Below, piece after piece: positions 33,037 through 41,564 of a DNA stretch of 64,000 bases. Below the pieces are notes generated by a model. It saw nothing but the letters and a program-made list of their open reading frames with translations, searched no databases and was not told the DNA's origin. The position numbers and the translations under genes were made by a program. Each line of letters begins with the position of its first letter. Positions within the stretch are counted from its first letter, which is position 1. Location of the stretch: contig NZ_JAUSWX010000001.1 in NCBI RefSeq assembly GCF_030815405.1, forward strand, positions 3,410,001 to 3,474,000. Direction: 5' to 3'. The stretch comes from Agromyces albus. Lineage in GTDB: Bacteria > Actinomycetota > Actinomycetes > Actinomycetales > Microbacteriaceae.

Positions 33037-34287
33037 TCAAGCGCGACCGTGCGAACTGCGGGAGCGACGGGCGACCGCATCGAGCGCGACCGCGATGAGC
33101 ACGACGGCGCCGGTCACCATGTAGCGGATCGACGAGTCGAGGTTGAGCAGGGTCAAGCCGCTCGAGATCGACTGGATGACGAGGATGCCGAGCAGCGCCG
33201 CGAACGCCGATCCGCGCCCGCCGAACAGGCTCGTGCCGCCGATCACAGCCGCAGCGATCGCGTTGAGGTTGACGTCGCCGCCGCCGCTCGATTGCGCGGC
33301 CGATGCGAGTCGCCCGGCCGCGAGCAGGCCGCCGACCGCGGCAAGGGTCGTGCACGCGATGAACGCCGACGTATAGATCGCGGTGATACGGATGCCGGAG
33401 CGCCGCGCCGCCTCCCGGTTGCCGCCGACCGCGAAGAGCGAGCGGCCCCAGCTCGTGCGGGTGAGGGCGTAGTTCGCGAACAGCACGAGCGCGACGAAGA
33501 AGACGACCATCCAGCCGACCCCCCGCGCCTGGTAGAGGTACCAGACCGCGAAGGCGAGCAGCACGGCGAGCAGGCCGGCGCGGATGAGGATCAGGCTCAG
33601 CGCGGGCGCCGAGAGGCCGGCGTTTCGGCGGATGCGGGCGCGGAGTATCCCGCCGATGAGCACCGCCGCGGCGGCGAGCGCGATGAACGCGTAGGCGAGC
33701 CATTGGGGCACGAAGGCGAGCTGGCCGAAGTAGACGAGGGGCGAGTCGAACGGCAGGTTGATCGTGCCCTTCGGGCCGAGCACGAACAGCTGCAGTCCGA
33801 GGAACCCGAGGAGCCCGGCGAGCGTGATGACGAACGAGGGCACGCCGATCCGGTTGTAGATGAAGCCGTAGGCGAACCCGATCACGACCGCGATGCCGAC
33901 GGCTGCCGCGATGGCGAGCGGCAGGGGCCAGCGGTTGTCGATGAAGTTGATCGCCATGATGGCGGCGGCGAGGCCGCTCACGGATCCCACCGAGAGGTCG
34001 ATCTCGCCGACGAGCAGCACGAAGACGATCCCGAGTGCGATGACGCCGACCGGGGCCGACTCCATGAGGAGGTTCGTGAGATTGCCGCTGGAGAGGAAGT
34101 ACGGGTTCAGCACCTGGAAGATGGTCCAGATGATCGCGAGCCCGGCGATGACGGGCAGGAACCCGAGATCGCCACCCCGGATGCGGTCGATGCCCGCACG
34201 GATGGCGCCGCCCACGCCCGTGTCGGCACGGAGCCGCTCGTCCTGGAGGTCGGTGGGGGTCGGGCTGGGGGTGGTTGTGGTGGTCAT
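33037..34287 (-). CDS. Sugar ABC transporter permease (ribose/xylose class, XylH/RbsC-like)
   Basis: 416 residues with about ten membrane helices. The family signature is GIVFVLLVGEIDLSVGSVSGLAAAI, and GGNREAARRSGI marks the ATPase-coupling loop. IAAAVIGGTSLFGGRGS completes the pattern. It forms the channel of a carbohydrate importer with the upstream ATPase and binding protein. It overlaps the ATPase gene by ATGA. The sugar is not known; the co-regulated kinases suggest a polyol, pentose or tetrose. Confidence 0.92.
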   Translation of the reverse strand: MTTTTTPSPTPTDLQDERLRADTGVGGAIRAGIDRIRGGDLGFLPVIAGLAIIWTIFQVLNPYFLSSGNLTNLLMESAPVGVIALGIVFVLLVGEIDLSVGSVSGLAAAIMAINFIDNRWPLPLAIAAAVGIAVVIGFAYGFIYNRIGVPSFVITLAGLLGFLGLQLFVLGPKGTINLPFDSPLVYFGQLAFVPQWLAYAFIALAAAAVLIGGILRARIRRNAGLSAPALSLILIRAGLLAVLLAFAVWYLYQARGVGWMVVFFVALVLFANYALTRTSWGRSLFAVGGNREAARRSGIRITAIYTSAFIACTTLAAVGGLLAAGRLASAAQSSGGGDVNLNAIAAAVIGGTSLFGGRGSAFAALLGILVIQSISSGLTLLNLDSSIRYMVTGAVVLIAVALDAVARRSRSSHGRA

Positions 34288-35147
34288 CGTTCCGCGTCCT
34301 CGGTGGTGATGGCGTCGGTGGTCGGGGATGCCGCGTCGCCCCGGGAGCGTCGGCGCGTGACGGCGTTGTCGGTTGCGCCGGTGATGGCGGAGATGATCTC
34401 CTCGGTCGAGACGTCGCCGACCCGGAACTCGCCGTTGTTGCGGCCAAGTCGCAACACGACGACGCGATCGGCGACGGCCTTCACGTCCTCCATGTTGTGG
34501 CTGATGAGGATGACGGCATGCCCGCGTTCGCGCAGCCGCTCGATGAGGTTCAGCACCTCGGCCGTCTGCGCGACGCCGAGCGCTGCAGTGGGCTCGTCGA
34601 GGATGATGAGCTTCGGGTCGCCGAGGAGCGAGCGAGCGATCGCGACGGTCTGGCGCTGGCCGCCCGAGAGCGAGGCGATCGGGATTCGCACCGACGGGAT
34701 CTTCGCCGAGAGCTGCCGCAGCAGCTCCCAGGCGCGCACCTCCATGCCCACCTCGTCGAGCCGCAACGGGCGCCGCTCGCGGCCGAGGAAGAGGTTCTGC
34801 ACGACGTCGAGGTTGTCGCAGAGGGCGAGGTCCTGGAACACCGTGGCGATGCCGCGCTCGAGCGCAGCCATCGGGGTCGGCAGGGTCACCCGCTCACCGC
34901 CGAAGTCGATCGTGCCCGAGTCGGGCGCGTGCACGCCCGAGAGCACCTTGACGAGGGTGGACTTGCCGGCGCCGTTGTCGCCGACGATCGCGACGACCTC
35001 GCTCGAATCGACGTCGAGGTCGATGTCGGTGAGGGCGGCCACGGCTCCGAAGCTCTTCGAGATCCCCCGCATCGAGAGCACGGTATGGATGTTCGGGCTG
35101 GCGCCGTCCGGCGCGGCCGCGGTGTCGGTTGCGGTGCTTGCGTTCAC
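34284..35147 (-). CDS. Sugar ABC transporter ATPase, single nucleotide-binding domain
   Basis: 287 residues. Walker A VGDNGAGKST, signature LSGGQRQT, Walker B LIILDEPTAALG, H-loop ISHNMED. Most RbsA/XylG-type ATPases have two fused domains (about 500 residues); this one has only one, like FrcA, and would work as a homodimer. The C-terminus carries a charged tail (RRRSRGDAASPTTD). It follows the binding-protein gene after a strong hairpin at 35207-35241. Confidence 0.92.
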   Translation of the reverse strand: MNASTATDTAAAPDGASPNIHTVLSMRGISKSFGAVAALTDIDLDVDSSEVVAIVGDNGAGKSTLVKVLSGVHAPDSGTIDFGGERVTLPTPMAALERGIATVFQDLALCDNLDVVQNLFLGRERRPLRLDEVGMEVRAWELLRQLSAKIPSVRIPIASLSGGQRQTVAIARSLLGDPKLIILDEPTAALGVAQTAEVLNLIERLRERGHAVILISHNMEDVKAVADRVVVLRLGRNNGEFRVGDVSTEEIISAITGATDNAVTRRRSRGDAASPTTDAITTEDAER

Positions 35148-35206
35148 GGGGTGACCTCTTCGTCGGTGCGATGCGGTGGGGTGTGAGTCGGGTGGGTGAA
35201 TCCGCC

Positions 35207-35241
35207 CGGATGCCGCCCGCGACGTGCGCGGGCGGCATCCG
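35207..35241 (-). terminator. Perfect 15-bp intercistronic hairpin after the binding-protein gene
   Basis: CGGATGCCGCCCGCG (35207-35221) and CGCGGGCGGCATCCG (35227-35241) are exact inverse copies around a 5-nt loop. It starts 6 nt after the binding-protein stop codon and lies 60 nt before the ATPase gene of the same operon. Such a structure should act as a partial terminator or 3' stabiliser, giving more binding protein than membrane components. Confidence 0.7.
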
Positions 35242-35246
35242 ATGTA

Positions 35247-36326
35247 TCAGGCGATGCCGAGCGCCTCGCACGCGGCAGCGTACTCGGCGGTGCATACCTC
35301 GTCGACGGTGTAGATCTCGCCGTCGAAGATGATCTCCTTGACGTTCTCCTGCGTCACGACCTCGGGCGTGAACAACTGGGAGGGGGTGTCGAAGAGCGTC
35401 GTCTCGCCCTCGGGCGGGTTGCCCGTGAGGAAGGCGTAGGCGACTTCGGCCGCCGCCTCGGCGACGATGCGGATCGGCTTCGAGATGGTGTTGTACTGGT
35501 CGCCGGCGATGATGCGCTGGATCGCGGCGATCTCGGCGTCGTTGCCCGTGACGGGTGGCGTCGGCGTGACGCCGGCCGCCTTGAAGGCCGCGATGGATCC
35601 GCCGCCCGTTCCGTCGTTCGCCGCCACGACCCCGACGATCTGCGGGCCGAACTGCGTGATCTGGCCCGAGACCCAGTCCTGTGCCTTCTGCGGCTCCCAA
35701 CCGGGGGTGTCGAACTCGGCGAGTACCTCGAAGTCGCTCGAGTCGACGCCCGTGTGGATGCCCTTCTTGATGAGCTGGGCGGCGTCGTCGGTCGACGAGC
35801 CGTTGACGATGAGCACCCCTCCGCTCGCGCCGGCCGCCGCGAGGCCTTCGACGAGCGAGGTGCTGATGAGCTCGCCGATGCCCTCGTTGTCGAATGACAC
35901 GTAGTAGTCGGCGGGGGTGTCGACGATGGGGCGGTCGTACGTGATGACCGGGATGTTCTGAGACTGGGCGTTCACGACGATGGATGCCGCGGCCTTCGTG
36001 TCGACCGCGTCGAGCACGATGACCTTCACGCCCTGCGCGATCGCCGAGTCCGCCTGCTGCTGCTGCTTCGCGGGGTCGGAGTCGGCGTTCTGGTAGATGA
36101 TCTCGCAGTCGGGGCAGAGCTCCTCCATCTTCGCCGTGAAGAGCGGGCTGTCCTGCTGCTCGTACCTGGTCGACGCGAGGTCGGGCATGAGGAAGGCGAT
36201 CTTGCCGGATGCCGCACCGTCGCCGGTGCCGCCGGAGCCGGTGGTGTCGGCCGCACATGCTGCGAGCGCCGTGACGAGCGTGATGGACCCGAGTACTGCT
36301 GCGAGTCGCTTTTGGGATTTCTTCAT
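35247..36326 (-). CDS. Sugar ABC transporter substrate-binding lipoprotein (XylF/RbsB-like)
   Basis: 359 residues. Signal peptide with the lipobox TALAAC (Cys about 24). The mature part is a periplasmic-binding-protein fold I: KIAFLMPDLASTRYEQQDSP, then GVKVIVLDAVDTKAAASIV, PVITYDRPI, VVAANDGTGGGSIAAF and the hinge GNDAEIAAIQRIIAGDQYNT. GAGGAG precedes ATG 36326. It is divergent from a DeoR regulator and heads the importer operon. The family binds pentoses, hexoses or autoinducer-like sugars; the ligand is open. Confidence 0.93.
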   Translation of the reverse strand: MKKSQKRLAAVLGSITLVTALAACAADTTGSGGTGDGAASGKIAFLMPDLASTRYEQQDSPLFTAKMEELCPDCEIIYQNADSDPAKQQQQADSAIAQGVKVIVLDAVDTKAAASIVVNAQSQNIPVITYDRPIVDTPADYYVSFDNEGIGELISTSLVEGLAAAGASGGVLIVNGSSTDDAAQLIKKGIHTGVDSSDFEVLAEFDTPGWEPQKAQDWVSGQITQFGPQIVGVVAANDGTGGGSIAAFKAAGVTPTPPVTGNDAEIAAIQRIIAGDQYNTISKPIRIVAEAAAEVAYAFLTGNPPEGETTLFDTPSQLFTPEVVTQENVKEIIFDGEIYTVDEVCTAEYAAACEALGIA

Positions 36327-36423
36327 TGAATCTCCTCGGTGGGTCCCCGGGGCGGGGAGGATGTCCGGTGCAAGGGCGGCCCTGTGGTGTCGCGACGCAT
36401 TCACTGGGCCGTTGCCGGGAACT

Positions 36424-36463
36424 CTACCAAACCGCGCGTTATAACTGTCAACTTGTTTGGTAG
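36424..36463. promoter_or_regulatory. Inverted operator sites in the sugar-locus divergent promoter
   Basis: CTACCAAAC (36424-36432) and GTTTGGTAG (36455-36463) are perfect inverse copies; with flanks the arms are 10 bp and the centres 31 bp apart, about three helical turns. On the minus strand a TTGACA at about 36450-36445 lies between them, so they flank the importer promoter. A further half-site CTTGGTAAAG begins near 36509 before the DeoR gene. The adjacent DeoR protein is the expected binder. Confidence 0.65.
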
Positions 36464-36542
36464 ATCGGGTTTTCGTCGATACCCGGTGCTGGTCGTTCTC
36501 TCGATCGGCTTGGTAAAGTTCGGCAGGCTCGAAGGAGGACCC

Positions 36543-37349
36543 ATGAGTTCGAACAGCAACGGCCCGTCCTCGCGCAGCGCACGGCAACGGATGATCCTCG
36601 ATCACGTGCTCACCGCCGGCTCCGCCACCGCGGCGGAGCTCGCCGAGCTCACGGGACGCAGCCTGATGACCGTGCACCGCGATCTCGAAGACCTCGCGGC
36701 CCGCCAGCTCGTGCGGAAGTTCCACGGCGGCGTCTCGGCGCTCCCGACGAGCGTGTTCGAGTCGAGTTCGGAGTTCCGCATGCACCGCCGGGCCGAGGAG
36801 AAGGCTGCGCTCGCCCAGGTCGCCCAGTCGTTCGTCGAACCGGGCATGGCCATCATGCTCGACGACTCCACGACGGTGCTCGCGCTCGCCGGACTGCTGA
36901 AGGACAAGGCTCCGCTCACGGTCGTCTCCAACTACCGGCAGGTGCTCGAGGAGCTCCGTGAAGCGCCCGACGTGCACCTCATCATGATCGGCGGGGCCTA
37001 CTCGCGCACTCACGATTCGTTCATCGGCCCGCCCGACCAGACGAACCTCGAGGCCTACGCGGTCGACGTCGCGTTCCAGTCGACGTCGACGATGGACGAG
37101 CGCATGACCTACCACCAGGAGCAGGACGTCGTGAGCATGAAGCGCGTGATGCTGCAGACCGGCCGGCGCCGCGTGCTCATGATGGACGGCTCGAAGGTCG
37201 GGCACACCTCCCTCCACCGCTTCGTGCCGATCGCGGAGTTCACGGACGTGATCCTCACCGACGATGTCGACCCCGCCATGGTCGAGCGCATCGGCGACCA
37301 CGCCACCGTGCACGTTGCGGCGATCCCCTCACGCGGGGTCATCCGGTGA
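36543..37349 (+). CDS. DeoR/GlpR-family transcriptional regulator
   Basis: 268 residues. N-terminal winged helix (about 13-68: RQRMILDHVLTAGSATAAEL, RSLMTVHRDLEDLAARQLVRKFHGG) and a C-terminal DeoR sugar-phosphate sensor domain (DDSTTVLALAGLL, TVVSNYRQVLEEL, IMIGGAY, VLMMDGSKVGHTS). GAAGGAGGA precedes ATG 36543. Family members are repressors released by a phosphorylated sugar. Its position between the importer and the catabolic operon, and the shared TTGGTA-type sites, make it the local regulator. Confidence 0.92.
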   Translation: MSSNSNGPSSRSARQRMILDHVLTAGSATAAELAELTGRSLMTVHRDLEDLAARQLVRKFHGGVSALPTSVFESSSEFRMHRRAEEKAALAQVAQSFVEPGMAIMLDDSTTVLALAGLLKDKAPLTVVSNYRQVLEELREAPDVHLIMIGGAYSRTHDSFIGPPDQTNLEAYAVDVAFQSTSTMDERMTYHQEQDVVSMKRVMLQTGRRRVLMMDGSKVGHTSLHRFVPIAEFTDVILTDDVDPAMVERIGDHATVHVAAIPSRGVIR

Positions 37350-37381
37350 CCCTTCATCACCACCGCCCCCACCACGACTGG

Positions 37382-37404
37382 TAAAAATAACATCCTGCGT
37401 GTTA
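37382..37404 (+). promoter_or_regulatory. Candidate operator before the catabolic operon
   Basis: The stretch TGGTAAAA ending at 37387 resembles the TTGGTA half-sites at 36424-36463. TAACA-tcctgcg-TGTTA (37388-37404) is an adjacent perfect 5+5 inverted repeat. Both lie in the 116-bp region before the dehydrogenase gene, in an AT-rich patch suited to a promoter. This suggests that the same DeoR protein controls both operons. Confidence 0.45.
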
Positions 37405-37465
37405 CGCTCGGCACGATTCGACCGATGCACCATGCACGGTCTGCTGCACTGCAGGAAGGCGCGCA

Positions 37466-38530
37466 ATGACGCACATCTTGATCGCGGGCGACCACTTCGT
37501 CACCCCTGGACTGTTCAGGGCCGCGCTCGACCGCGAGCTGCCCGAGACCGAATCGCCGCGGTACACCGAGCTCACCCTGCCGTGGCCGCACGAGCCCTTC
37601 GGCGACGTCGCGAGCGTGCACGAGGCGAGCGGCACCGTCGACGAGACGATCGCCGCACTCGACGGCGTCGACATCGCCGTGACGCAGATGGCGCCGTTCA
37701 CCGAAGAGGTGTTCGCCGCCAGTCCGGCACTCCGCTTCATCGGCGTGTGCCGCGGCGGCCCTGTCAACGTCGACCTCGAGGCCGCGACGGCAGCAGGGGT
37801 GCTCGTGACCTTCGCCCCCGGACGCAACGCCCAGGCGGCGGCCGAGTTCACGATCGGCCTCATCCTCGCGGCCATGCGCGGCATCCCGATGACGGATGCC
37901 GCGCTGAAGCAGGGCGACTGGCGCGGCGACCACTACGCGTGGGAGAACGTCGGGGGCGAGCTCGGCGGCGCCACCGTGGGACTCGTGGGGTACGGCGCGA
38001 TCGGTCGTATCGTCGCCCGGATCCTCCGCGCGTTCGGCGCTCACGTGCTCGCATTCGATCCCTACGCAGATCCGGCGGCGCTCGTGTCCGACGGCGTGGC
38101 GACCGTGGAGCTCGACGACCTCCTCCGGCGCAGCTCGGTCGTGAGCCTGCACGCCCGGCTCACGAGCGAGACCCGGCACCTCATCGATCGGCGCGCACTC
38201 GACCTGATGCCCGAGGGCGCCGTGCTCGTGAACTCGGCCCGCGGAGGCCTTCTCGACTACGCCCCGCTCCCCGAGCTGCTGCGCTCCGGGCGCCTCGGCG
38301 GGCTCGCCCTCGACGTGTACGACGTCGAGCCGCCCCCCGCCGACTGGCCGCTCTTCAGCGCCCCGAACGTCGTCGTGTCGCCGCACCTCGCGGGTGCCAC
38401 CCGCCAGACGGCGATGCGCGCGGCCGACATCGTCGCGGGCGACGTCGCCGACTTCGTCGCCGGCCGCACTCCAGAGCACCTCGCCAATCCCGCGGTGCTC
38501 GAGCGGCTGCGGCCAGGAGTCGCGCGATGA
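37466..38530 (+). CDS. D-isomer specific 2-hydroxyacid dehydrogenase
   Basis: 354 residues. NAD-binding motif GLVGYGAIGRIVARIL, catalytic Arg in NSARGGLLD, Glu in DVYDVEPPP and His in SPHLAG: a complete active site. It would oxidise or reduce a 2-hydroxyacid, perhaps a sugar acid or phosphorylated sugar acid made in this pathway. AGGAAGG precedes ATG 37466. First gene of a four-gene operon; the next start overlaps by ATGA. The exact substrate is not predictable. Confidence 0.92.
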   Translation: MTHILIAGDHFVTPGLFRAALDRELPETESPRYTELTLPWPHEPFGDVASVHEASGTVDETIAALDGVDIAVTQMAPFTEEVFAASPALRFIGVCRGGPVNVDLEAATAAGVLVTFAPGRNAQAAAEFTIGLILAAMRGIPMTDAALKQGDWRGDHYAWENVGGELGGATVGLVGYGAIGRIVARILRAFGAHVLAFDPYADPAALVSDGVATVELDDLLRRSSVVSLHARLTSETRHLIDRRALDLMPEGAVLVNSARGGLLDYAPLPELLRSGRLGGLALDVYDVEPPPADWPLFSAPNVVVSPHLAGATRQTAMRAADIVAGDVADFVAGRTPEHLANPAVLERLRPGVAR

Positions 38531-40047
38531 CGACCGCCACTACGGGCACGACCCCCACCGCCGCCACCCTGTGCGTCGACGCCGGCACGACGCTCATCAA
38601 GGCCGTCGTCTTCGACGATGCCGGCCGGGAGCTCGTCGTCACGCGGCGCACCACCGCGATCCGCTCCCCGCGTCCGGGCTGGTCCGAGCAGGACATGCAC
38701 GAAGTGCTCGGCGCGGTGCTCGAGTGCGTCGAGGAGGCCGCACGCCAGTCGCCCCTGCCGATCGACGCGCTCGCCCTCACCGCCCAGGGCGACGGCGCCT
38801 GGATGCTCGATACCGCGGGCCTCCCGGTCGGGAACGCCGTGCTGTGGAACGACGCGCGCGCGCACGACGTCATCGATCGATGGACTCGCGACGGCGTGCT
38901 CGAGGCGGCGTTCCGCACCAACGGCTCCCTCGGCAACCTCGGCCTGCCGCACGCGATCCTCGCGTGGACCCGTGCGAACGACCCGTCGGCGCTCGACGGC
39001 GTCGCCGAGGTCACGACGTGCGGCAGCTGGATCTTCGGTTCGCTCACGGGAACGCACGGGCTGCACGCGTCGGAGGCATCCGCGCCGTGGCTCGACATCG
39101 CCACGGGAACGATCTCCGACGACCTCCTCGAACTCTATGGACTCACCGACGTGCGATCGCTCGTGCCCGCGGTGCTGCACGACGACGAACTCACCCAGCC
39201 GCTCCTGCCCGAGATCGCCGAGCGACTCGGCCTCCCCGCAGGCATCCCCGTGACCCTTGCCGCCTACGACGTCGTGTCGACGGCCTTCGGCGGCGGCTCG
39301 GTCGCACCGGGCTCGGCGTTCTGCATCCTCGGCACGACGCTCTGCACGGGCATCCTCCTCGACGCCCCCGACACCACCGGCGAACCCTCGGGGCTCACCC
39401 TCCTCGACGGTCGCGCTGATGCCGTCGTACGGGCGTTCCCGACGCTCGCGGGCACGGGCGTCATCGAGTGGATGCGCGCGCTCCTCGGCCTCGCCGACGC
39501 CGCCGAGCTCACCACCCTCGCGGGCGAAGCGGAGCCCGGGGCATCCGGGGTGCGCGTCTGGCCGTACTTCTCTCCGGCCGGCGAGCGGGCGCCCTTCCTC
39601 GACCCGGCCGCACGCGGCGTCATCGCGGGCATGTCGTTCGAGCACACCCGGGCCGACCTCGCGCGAGCCACGGTGGAAGGGCTCGCGCACGTCATCCGCG
39701 ACTGCCTCGCGGCATCCGGCGCATCGCCGTCGGAGCTCGTGCTCTCGGGCGGAGGCTCAGCGAGCGACCTCTGGTGCCGGAGCATCGCCGACATCACGGG
39801 CGTGCCAACGCGGCGCGTCGACGGCACCCAGGTGGGCGCGAAGGGCGCGCTGCTCGCCGCGCTCGTGGCCTCGGGTCGCTACTCCTCGCTCGCCGACGCA
39901 GCGGACGCGCTCGTCGCGACGAGCGGGATCTTCGAACCGGATGCCTCACGCCGCGCGTTCTTCGACGAGCGCCACGACGACTTCCTCGCCACCCGCGCTG
40001 CACTCGCTGAGCGGTGGACCGCCTGGGCCGCGGAGCCGCGCCGTTGA
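38527..40047 (+). CDS. FGGY-family carbohydrate kinase 1 (erythritol/xylulose kinase-like)
   Basis: 506 residues. N-terminal ATPase-fold motif CVDAGTTLIKAVVFDDAGRE, central ALTAQGDGAWMLD and LWNDARA, catalytic-site Asp in TLAAYDVVSTAFGGG, and C-terminal LSGGGSASDLWCRSIADITG. The AQGDG and NDARA motifs recall erythritol kinase and L-xylulokinase more than glycerol kinase. It phosphorylates a polyol or ketose with ATP after uptake. It overlaps both neighbours. Substrate is inference. Confidence 0.88.
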   Translation: MTTATTGTTPTAATLCVDAGTTLIKAVVFDDAGRELVVTRRTTAIRSPRPGWSEQDMHEVLGAVLECVEEAARQSPLPIDALALTAQGDGAWMLDTAGLPVGNAVLWNDARAHDVIDRWTRDGVLEAAFRTNGSLGNLGLPHAILAWTRANDPSALDGVAEVTTCGSWIFGSLTGTHGLHASEASAPWLDIATGTISDDLLELYGLTDVRSLVPAVLHDDELTQPLLPEIAERLGLPAGIPVTLAAYDVVSTAFGGGSVAPGSAFCILGTTLCTGILLDAPDTTGEPSGLTLLDGRADAVVRAFPTLAGTGVIEWMRALLGLADAAELTTLAGEAEPGASGVRVWPYFSPAGERAPFLDPAARGVIAGMSFEHTRADLARATVEGLAHVIRDCLAASGASPSELVLSGGGSASDLWCRSIADITGVPTRRVDGTQVGAKGALLAALVASGRYSSLADAADALVATSGIFEPDASRRAFFDERHDDFLATRAALAERWTAWAAEPRR

Positions 40048-41564
40048 GCGAGCCGGCCTGGGTTGGCGTCGATCTCGGCACGCAGAGCGTGCGTGCGATC
40101 GCCCTTGACGACGAGGGCCGCAGCCTCGCCTCGGCGTCGTCGCCGCTGCGCAGTTCGCGGCACGGCGGCCGGCACGAGCAGGACGCCGAGCAGTGGTGGT
40201 CGGCCATCGTGTCGGTGCTCGGCGACGTGACCTCGCAGCTGCCGACCGGGGTGGAAGTGCGAGCGGTCGCCGTCTCGGGAACCTCGGGCACCGTGGTCCC
40301 GGTCGACGCCGCTTCCGGCCGCGCGACCGGACCGGCCGTCATGTACGACGACCGCCGGGGCGCGCCGCACCTCGACCGGGTGGCGGCCGCGGGGTCCGCC
40401 GTCTGGACCCGACTCGGCTACCGCATGCAGGCGTCGTGGGCGCTGCCCAAGCTCCTGGCCATGCTCGAGGAGGGCGCGCTGCCGCGGGGCAGCGCGATCG
40501 CCCACCAGCCCGACGTGATCACGAGCCGGCTCGCGGGGCACCCGATGCCGAGCGACCTGAGCTCGGCCCTGAAATCGGGTGCCGACCTCGATACGGTCTC
40601 CTGGCCGATCTCGGTGTTCGAGGAGCTCGGCCTCGACGTCGAGCGGATGCCGCAGCTCGCGCCCTCAGGCGCGCTGGTCGGCGAGGTGAGCGACGCCGCC
40701 TCGCGCGAGACGGGCCTGCCCGCCGGCTGCGCGATCGTGGCCGGCATGACCGACGGCTGCGCCGCCCAGATCGCCGCCGGAGCACTCGCGCCGGGCGCCT
40801 GGAACTCCGTGCTCGGGACGACCCTCGTGCTGAAGGGCGTGGCGCTCGAGCGCCGCGTCGACCCGAGCGGTGCCGTGTACTCGCACCGCGCGCCGTTCGG
40901 CTCCGGCTGGTACCCGGGCGGCGCCTCGAGCACGGGCGCGGGAGCGATCTCGGCGTGGCTGCCGGGCCGCGACCTCAACGCGCTGACGGGGGCCTTCGAC
41001 GCCGGTGCTCCGCCGCCCGTTGCCTACCCGCTCGTCGGGAGCGGCGAGCGATTCCCGTTCGTCTCGTCTCACGCCGAGGCCTTCCTGCCGGGCGACGGTG
41101 ATGACGCCTCGCTGTTCGCGGCGATCCTGCACGGGGTCGCGTTCGTCGAGCGCCTCGCCTTCGATCTCCTCGCCGCGACGGGTTACGACGTGAACGGACC
41201 CGTGCTCGTCACGGGCGGGGGCGCGCGCAATCCCGTGTGGACGCAGCTCCGTGCCGATGTGCTCGGCCGGCCCGTGCACCTGCCCGAGCACGGCGAGGGC
41301 GCGGCCGGGATGGCCGTGCTCGCCGCCGCGGGCGCCACCGCCGCTTCAGACGCAAGCACTCGTGCAAGCGCAGGCGCGACCTCCGACGACCCGCTTGCAG
41401 CAGCAGCGGAACGGATGCTCCGGCCGCCGCGCATCGTGCCCGCCGCCGCGGATCGACACGAGCGCCTGATGCCCGCGTACAACCGGTTCGTCGACGAGCT
41501 CGACGCGCGCGGCTGGATCGGCGCGGAGCTCGCGGCATCCGCACGGGAACGGAGCATCCGATGA
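40044..41564 (+). CDS. FGGY-family carbohydrate kinase 2 (ribulokinase/xylulokinase-1-like)
   Basis: 506 residues, not a close copy of kinase 1. Motifs: GVDLGTQSVRAIALDDEGR, VSGTSGTVVPVD, VMYDDRRGAPHL, GMTDGCAAQIAAGA, SVLGTTLVLKG and VTGGGARNPVWTQLRADVLG. The SGTSGT and MYDDRR pattern is that of the D-ribulokinase/plant xylulokinase-1 branch. TTG 40044 overlaps the preceding stop (TTGA) with GGAG 9 nt before, and fits the family start; ATG 40014 is the alternative. Two distinct FGGY kinases in one operon imply two phosphorylations or two substrates. Confidence 0.88.
   Translation: MSEPAWVGVDLGTQSVRAIALDDEGRSLASASSPLRSSRHGGRHEQDAEQWWSAIVSVLGDVTSQLPTGVEVRAVAVSGTSGTVVPVDAASGRATGPAVMYDDRRGAPHLDRVAAAGSAVWTRLGYRMQASWALPKLLAMLEEGALPRGSAIAHQPDVITSRLAGHPMPSDLSSALKSGADLDTVSWPISVFEELGLDVERMPQLAPSGALVGEVSDAASRETGLPAGCAIVAGMTDGCAAQIAAGALAPGAWNSVLGTTLVLKGVALERRVDPSGAVYSHRAPFGSGWYPGGASSTGAGAISAWLPGRDLNALTGAFDAGAPPPVAYPLVGSGERFPFVSSHAEAFLPGDGDDASLFAAILHGVAFVERLAFDLLAATGYDVNGPVLVTGGGARNPVWTQLRADVLGRPVHLPEHGEGAAGMAVLAAAGATAASDASTRASAGATSDDPLAAAAERMLRPPRIVPAAADRHERLMPAYNRFVDELDARGWIGAELAASARERSIR

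Noticed and set aside
36327..37313. Minus-strand upstream extension of the sugar-binding protein frame
   Set aside because: Antisense to the DeoR gene; the lipoprotein signal peptide and GAGGAG fix the start at 36326.
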